In this document: positions 58,981 through 64,000 of the stretch, piece after piece | Numbering within the stretch: position 1 is the stretch's first letter | Layout: each line of letters starts with the position of its first letter | NCBI GenBank assembly: GCA_033239525.1 | Contig: BSYO01000015.1 | Location: 17,359,713 to 17,423,712, forward strand | Length of the DNA stretch: 64,000 nt | Direction of reading: 5' to 3' | Source of the DNA: Nepenthes gracilis | Lineage: Eukaryota > Streptophyta > Magnoliopsida > Caryophyllales > Nepenthaceae | The notes under the pieces: model-generated | Told to the model about the DNA's origin: nothing | Databases searched by the model: none | What the model saw: the letters and a program-made list of their open reading frames with translations, nothing else | Translations under genes and position numbers: made by a program

Positions 58981-60100
58981 CGGAGCCGAGGGATGCCTTC
59001 GATCATCGCCAAGTAAAGGTACAGCTCCTTTCCGTCTTTGGGTGATGCTAACAACGGTGGGTGCAAAGGCGATATTGGTTCAACTCATCAAGGCGGTCGG
59101 CACAAACTGGCCCACTGGAACCGTTAGACTTTGTCACTCTTAAGGCTTTAAAGAAGGGTCGGTACTTGTCTCCAGGACTTCGCGAGGAAGTGAGACGAAG
59201 CAGCTCACCGTCCGCCAATCGGGCCGGACGCCCTTACGCTTCTGGGAGCCATGTCGCCTGTGGCCTTATCTTTTCTCGGTTTGCCTCGATCCTCGCCGAG
59301 AGACCATGAAACCCAAGAACTTCCCCGAGGCCACCCCCGAAGACACACTGGGTTGATTTAATTTCATTTGTGTCATGAGCACCCCAAATGACTCTTCCAG
59401 TCACGTATGTGGTCGCCCGTGACTCGCTCTCGACGAGTATGTCATCGACGAGACCTTCATATTGCGACCAATTTGCTTTTCGAACATCCTGTTTTCACTA
59501 ATCGCCGGGTAGGTGGCTCCAGCGTTCTTTAACCCGAAGGGCATGACCCTATAGCAATAGGTGCCTGTCCGTCATGAACGAGGTATGCTCCTCGCCTTCT
59601 CGGACTCATTCCCGATCCGGTTGTAGCCCGAATAAGCGCCCATGAAGCTTAAGCAGCTCGTGCTCTCGCCGGTGAGTCAACCAAAGAGGTCAATCCGAGG
59701 CAAGCGGAAAGCTGTCCTTCAGGCAGGCCTTGCCGATTCGGTAAAATCGACGCACATTCGCCATTCCCCTGCTCTTCTTAACCAGACGACGTTTGAGAGC
59801 CAATCCGGCACTGGACTTCCCTAATGAAGCTCAAGGCCCCCAGCCTTCTTCACCTCCTCTCGGATGGCGATCGGTTTTCGACGGAGTGATTCTCCGCTCG
59901 CCTTACCGGCTTTCGGTCGGGGTCAAGGCCCACTTGTGGACCATCACCTCGGCTGAAATCCCGGCATGTCCGCGAGAGTCCAGCAAAAAGGTCTGCGTTC
60001 CTTCGTAGAAACGCGATTAATTCATCGTAAAGGGTTCCCAAGTGAGTGAGCCGCCAACTGGACACACTTATCCGATTCCCGGGTCCGGTGGGACCGGATC
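58980..60100 (-). pseudogene. gypsy reverse transcriptase domain
   Basis: Minus strand pieces include an MANVRRFYRIGKACLKDSFP segment (59782-59710, counterpart of the conserved FTDLNKACPKDSFPL), VDDILVE at about 59449-59429 (the YVDD catalytic motif context), and SxGKFLGFMVS (about 59320-59280). Frame changes between them show it is not translatable as one protein. Confidence 0.8.
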
Positions 60101-60900
60101 CGTGGTTTCACGAGGCTGCGCCTGCTGCAAGGTGGTCTCGTCCCTGGTGATCGAAGCCTCCCACCGTGCGCCTCGCCACTAGGGGCAACTGGGCCATGTA
60201 ACAGTCCGCCGGTGACCCGACTCCCGCAGCCTCTCCGACGCCGTAGGGCGTTGGGAATTTTATTTTCGATGTGGAATTGACGTGACTGCCCTAAACGCGT
60301 AGGCACGGCCCGCCTAGTATCGCGTTGTACACAGAGAGGTGTCAACCACTAGAATGGTTAGCATACGACTTGTTGTTTTGGGTAGGTGCCTGTGGTGACT
60401 TCCAGCTTGATTGTCCTCGAACGGGCACGGTTCATTGTCAAGGCCGTATAAAGGTCCTTCAACCGGGTTTTAGTTGATTCTTTTTAGGCCTAATCTAAAG
60501 AACGATCCAAATAAAGCAAGTCTTTAGAGCTACCATTATCAATAAGACTCGCTTCAGTGGTAGTCCAAGTACCATCCAAACGAGTGCCAAATTACAAGGG
60601 GGTCATGGGGGGAGATTGCATGGTTCAATCACAATCACTAAAGCTAATGATGTTGCTACACTACGCGCCTCTTCCTCCCCTCCCGCTGCTCCTTGATGTC
60701 TCTCGGTCCCCCGGTAGGTCGGGTGGTGATCATGTTAACCGCTCCCGCCGCAATCCGGCTCCGAGGAGGCGCTCGCCCGCCCTCTTCATCGCCCGCTCCC
60801 GGGTTCTCCTGTGTCCTCGACGAATCGAGTAAGATGTCCTCTCGCGAATCAGTCTTCATTTCCCTGCAGGTGTCTTGTAGTCTTCGGTTGGAGTGGCCAG
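60100..60900 (-). pseudogene. gypsy protease region
   Basis: LIDNGSSKDLLY (minus, about 60552-60517) is the counterpart of the plant Tat protease signature, with the catalytic Asp retained. Downstream IKLEVTTGTYPKQQVV (around 60410-60365) and a PTRLGQSRQFHIENKIPNAL segment (60295-60240) match the rest of the domain. Frameshifted. Confidence 0.7.
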
Positions 60901-61019
60901 CAGAGCGGTGGAAGTCACAAGATTCTGGGACCGATTTTCGCAGTCTTTTTCGTGGTCTTTGCCACTTGTAAACTTTTCTCCACGGACCGCATTAGGACAT
61001 TGGAGCGCGTGTCCGTCAA

Positions 61020-62075
61020 GGGTGTGAAGGTGGTGGGCCCGTAGTCAAGGCTCGGGGCCTGGGCCCGCCACTTCCTCGGGCGGGGTGTTCTCCGCCAAGA
61101 AACTTTCTTTTCCTTCTCCGTGGATCGGGCCGAGGTCGATCCGCCTGCTCGGGATGTTTTGCCTCGTTGGCCTCTTCTGCAGCAGCGTAGGCCCTGGTAA
61201 TGGATTCCGCCTCGCGGAATGTCTGGGGATTTTTGTGGGCCAAATGCTTGAAGAAATCTCCATAAGTTAGTGCTGAGATGAAGCTGCCCAACTTCATCTC
61301 CTCAGTAATCCTGGGAATCCTTCCGCCTCGCCCACGGCGATCCAGAAGCACCGTAGGTTCTCTCCCGATTTCGCTTTATGTGGGAGAGGTGTCACTACTG
61401 CTTTCTCTTCCCGTCTACTCGATGCATACCGAGCCAGAAGAGGTCCGTGAGTTCACTAAATCACGGCCGACAGAGCAAGGAAGGGAGATGGTGAAACCAG
61501 ATTCTCGCGTCTCCCTTCGCGTAAGTGGAAAACAATGCAGACATCGCCGAAGTCTTCTAGCCCCTCAGACTTAGATGGGTGCGGAAGTGATCCAGGTGGT
61601 CAACCGCATCACCGCCCCCATCGTATAAGTCAAGGGACGGCATTTTGAACTTGGACAAGAAGGGATCGGTTCAGTGATTTCGCAGGTGAAAGGAGACCGG
61701 GCCCAAGTCGATGGCGCGCTCGCCGTTTCGGGAACACGTGGTTCCAGATTTGGTCCACTCGTGGATCGCACGAGTGGCGTTGTCGATCTCTTGGAGTTGA
61801 GGAAATTCCTCAACTCCGTCTTGTTTCCAGCTGGTTCGGCAGCCAGGGCCGGCCGCCGCCTCCCGTGGATCTCGGCGCCTCCCGAGACTCGCTCCTGGAC
61901 TGTGTGGCGATCTTCTGCCCGAGAGTATCGAGGATTTCTCCATTTTGGGCTCTCTGTCGGGGACGTACTCCTGGAGCGTTCCATTGGCCTGCAGTCCGCC
62001 AGAACGCGGGAGGATGCCGAGTCGATTGTTCCTTTTTTTTCGAGCCTCCTGCCCGCTTCTTCTTCCTCTCGCCAC
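61020..62075 (-). pseudogene. Tat-type gypsy gag
   Basis: MERSRSTSPTESPKWRNPRY at 61984 starts the relevant frame, followed by NKTELRNFLNSKRS, and shares both motifs with the gag at 21283. The C-terminal part is 61351-61016 (-): LGSFISALTYGDFFKHLAHK, then ESITRAYAAAEEANEAKH. At least one frameshift separates them. Confidence 0.8.
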
Positions 62076-62387
62076 CTTTTTTGGTGGCGGGGAGCTGAAT
62101 AACGCCAGGAGCCGCTTGTTGTTGCTGCTGTTTTCTGTTCACAAAGCGCTTGGAGCAGCGATTGTTAGCCCGTGATCCGCTTCCACCAGCTTGTTAAATG
62201 TAAGGCGGTAGGACTTCGCTGTGGCCGGGTCGCTGGACTGTGACATCGCCGAAGATGGCGCCCGGCCTACGAGTTAGAAAGATCTCTAGCGGGGTCGCTA
62301 GCCTCGTGCCTCGTGTTCACCATTGTAGAAGCGTAAGGTGACAGAGAGAGTTTGTGCAGATTCTTTGTGGTAGGCTTTTTCGTAAGC

Positions 62388-62405
62388 TTCCCACGAGGGC
62401 GCCAA
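62388..62405 (-). other. Primer-binding site (TGGCGCC type)
   Basis: Directly next to the 5' LTR edge at 62406, the minus strand reads TTGGCGCCCTCGTGGGAA. TGGCGCC-type sites are known in Tat/Athila gypsy elements and differ from the initiator-Met site of the copia elements in this window. Confidence 0.75.
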
Positions 62406-63773
62406 TGATGCGTGCACTGATCCGACTTCAATGTATTCGGATTCTTCCGGATGGTTTGAATCGGCCCGTTCACCAAGTACGAATCCTGCACACCTCTAAA
62501 ACGAACAAGAGGTCAGCGTTAACGGCGGGATGTAATCCCACCGAAAACACTCCGACGCTCAAGTCAGTAAACCAGCCTTCAATGGAAGGAACTGAAAGTG
62601 AGAGAAAGCAATGGGAGAGGGGAATGGAGTGTCTTATTCCAGATGTCAGAAAGGCGCAAGTCCTTTCTCGTATCTGGATGGTGGGAAGGTAGAGAACGTG
62701 TGTAAAGACCCGTTCGTTGCCTTGGAGTTGGATTGTGTTTGAGAGTTTGGCTGCTGGGAACCAGAGCTTGTTTCTCAGAGCACTTAGAGTTTTCTGTCTC
62801 AGTCTAAGCTTGAAGAAAGAGTCTAAAAGCCTGTTTCAAAGCGTGAGTCAGAGTCCTCAAGGAAGCGTCAATGAAAGCATCCAAGAAAGCGTGCCCTGGA
62901 TGGTGAATCCAGGGCCTCTTTTATGGCCAAGATGGTGATCTTCCTCCTTTGGAAGGAATAATCGCCTTTGTGATCTCGCTGGCCCTTCCTTCTGGAGGTC
63001 GATGCTTGTTGCCCAATTAGGGGAGGATTGTTTCTTCGCGGCGGCCAACCATCTTCCAAGTTGGCTTCTTTTTCTTTCCCAAAGATGTTATCATTGAGGT
63101 TCCTCGTCGGGCAAGGAGTTGGGAGGATCGCGCCTTTCTTATTTCAAGGGCGCTAATCTTGCAGATATTCCTTTTGAGGTCGTGGAATATCCTTGGAAGA
63201 TCGTGGTGGCCTTGTTATGACCGGAGGACCTAAGCGTGGTCGCGCATGTTCTTGTTAGAAGGCTTTTGCGCCCGATGTGTAACGCGGGGCCAACGCTGGT
63301 TGACCGTCTCATGCGTGGCTGGGCCGCCTCTTTATGAAAGGCATCAAGTCGTTGGCCTCCATTTGGGCATGGGCTCGAGTGAGTCGTGCCCATTCTTTGT
63401 AGGGGCCTTGTTTGGGCCCGAAGACGAGGGGAGCATTTGGGCCAACGCCCGAGTTGACCATCGCCTTGTTGGCCGCCTTCGTGGAGAACGAATGGAGAGC
63501 GGCGGGTGATCAATCGACAGTCGGGAGTAGGAATGGAATAGCCCATCACCGCTGTTGCAAAGCCGAAAGGCCCAACCCGGGTCAACGCCCGAGTTGATCG
63601 TTGACGATTTGCGAACAGTTCGCAGCCGTCTCGACGGCCAACGCTAACGTTGACCGCTTGGGCCTTCAAATTCCCAGGGGCCCATCCTCTTCATCGGTAG
63701 TTAGAAACGTTGATTACCTTTTTTCTCGCATGTGACCTTTCTTTTCGGTCACCCATTATCAGTGTATTCATCA
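62406..63773 (-). repeat. 5' LTR of the Tat-type gypsy element
   Basis: 1368 bp, minus-strand ends TGATGAATAC and GTGCACGCATCA. It is similar to 52126-53492 but with many single-base differences and small indels. Short ORFs on both strands within it have no support. Confidence 0.9.
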
Positions 63774-64000
63774 ATAGAAAAATATTATTTATTGATATAA
63801 TTTTTTTAAGATTGATATCTATTGAAAATAAATAAATAATATATATATATTATATATTAAAAAAGGTCATATTTATATTTAATTTCACAAGTGATGATGC
63901 ACGCCCCTAAAATTAATCAGACATGATTTTTTAACATCTATTTCTATAATTTTTGTATATCAAATTATAATTATTTTCAATATCATATATTAAATTATTA
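63774..64000. other. AT-rich right flank, nothing recognised
   Basis: Starts with the target duplication ATAGA (63774-63778), then AT-rich DNA with an (AT)n stretch around 63838-63856. No gene seen. Confidence 0.6.

Larger units (their letters stand above)
52126..63773 (-). mobile_element. Full-length Tat-type Ty3/gypsy retrotransposon, degenerate
   Basis: 11.6 kb with LTRs 52126-53492 and 62406-63773, both with ends TGATG/CATCA, and perfect flanking duplications ATAGA (52121-52125 and 63774-63778). On the minus strand the order is 5' LTR, primer-binding site, gag, protease, RT, RNase H, integrase, then an antisense ORF (+ strand 54095-55380) and the 3' LTR. The pol has RT before integrase, which is the gypsy order. 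Many frameshifts and stops run through gag-pol. The LTRs differ noticeably, so insertion is not recent. Confidence 0.92.

Overview
The window is nuclear DNA of a flowering plant, most likely a eudicot. It is AT-rich, carries one intron-containing housekeeping-type gene, and is otherwise packed with nested LTR retrotransposons of Ty1/copia and Ty3/gypsy types. The only protein-coding gene I can defend as intact is a six-exon cinnamyl alcohol dehydrogenase 1-type gene (29549-33327, + strand, 356 aa). Everything else is transposon-derived, repeat, or AT-rich DNA without recognisable genes. The species cannot be fixed from the sequence.

Layout. 1-9060: a decayed 'putative plant transposon protein' ORF (- strand) split by a non-autonomous gypsy-like LTR element (533-7968; very long LTRs, 1.16 kb non-coding interior). 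9108-15060: a broken SIRE-like copia element on the - strand (gag, protease, integrase, RT, RNase H, 5' LTR with TATA). 15306-20208: a tandem array of three LTRs separated by two 0.5 kb interiors, a non-autonomous copia-type element on the + strand. 20822-28706: a tandem array of a roughly 1.3-1.7 kb AT-rich repeat, interrupted by a 5'-truncated, internally deleted Tat-type gypsy element (21250-25181) that keeps an antisense ORF, a 46-bp minisatellite and its 3' LTR. 29250-33480: the CAD1-like gene with TATA box, six exons and 3' end. 34244-35079, 39926-40781 and 40797-41627: three solo LTRs, each with a perfect 5-bp target-site duplication. 42423-42651: a Mutator-type MITE, followed at 42697-42748 by a plant snRNA-type promoter signature without an obvious snRNA. 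48287-51745: copia relics with one LTR/gag piece nested in another element. 52126-63773: a full-length but mutated Tat-type gypsy element (- strand) with two 1.37 kb LTRs, TSD ATAGA, gag-pol, two minisatellites and an antisense ORF.

How it fits together. The region has been built by repeated insertion, LTR-LTR recombination (solo LTRs, tandem LTR array) and internal deletion around one gene. No transposon here has an uninterrupted gag-pol reading frame, so all are probably immobile or depend on helpers. The CAD1-like gene keeps its splice sites and reading frame and is the likely selected unit. No bacterial-style operons, CRISPR arrays, rRNA or tRNA genes were seen.
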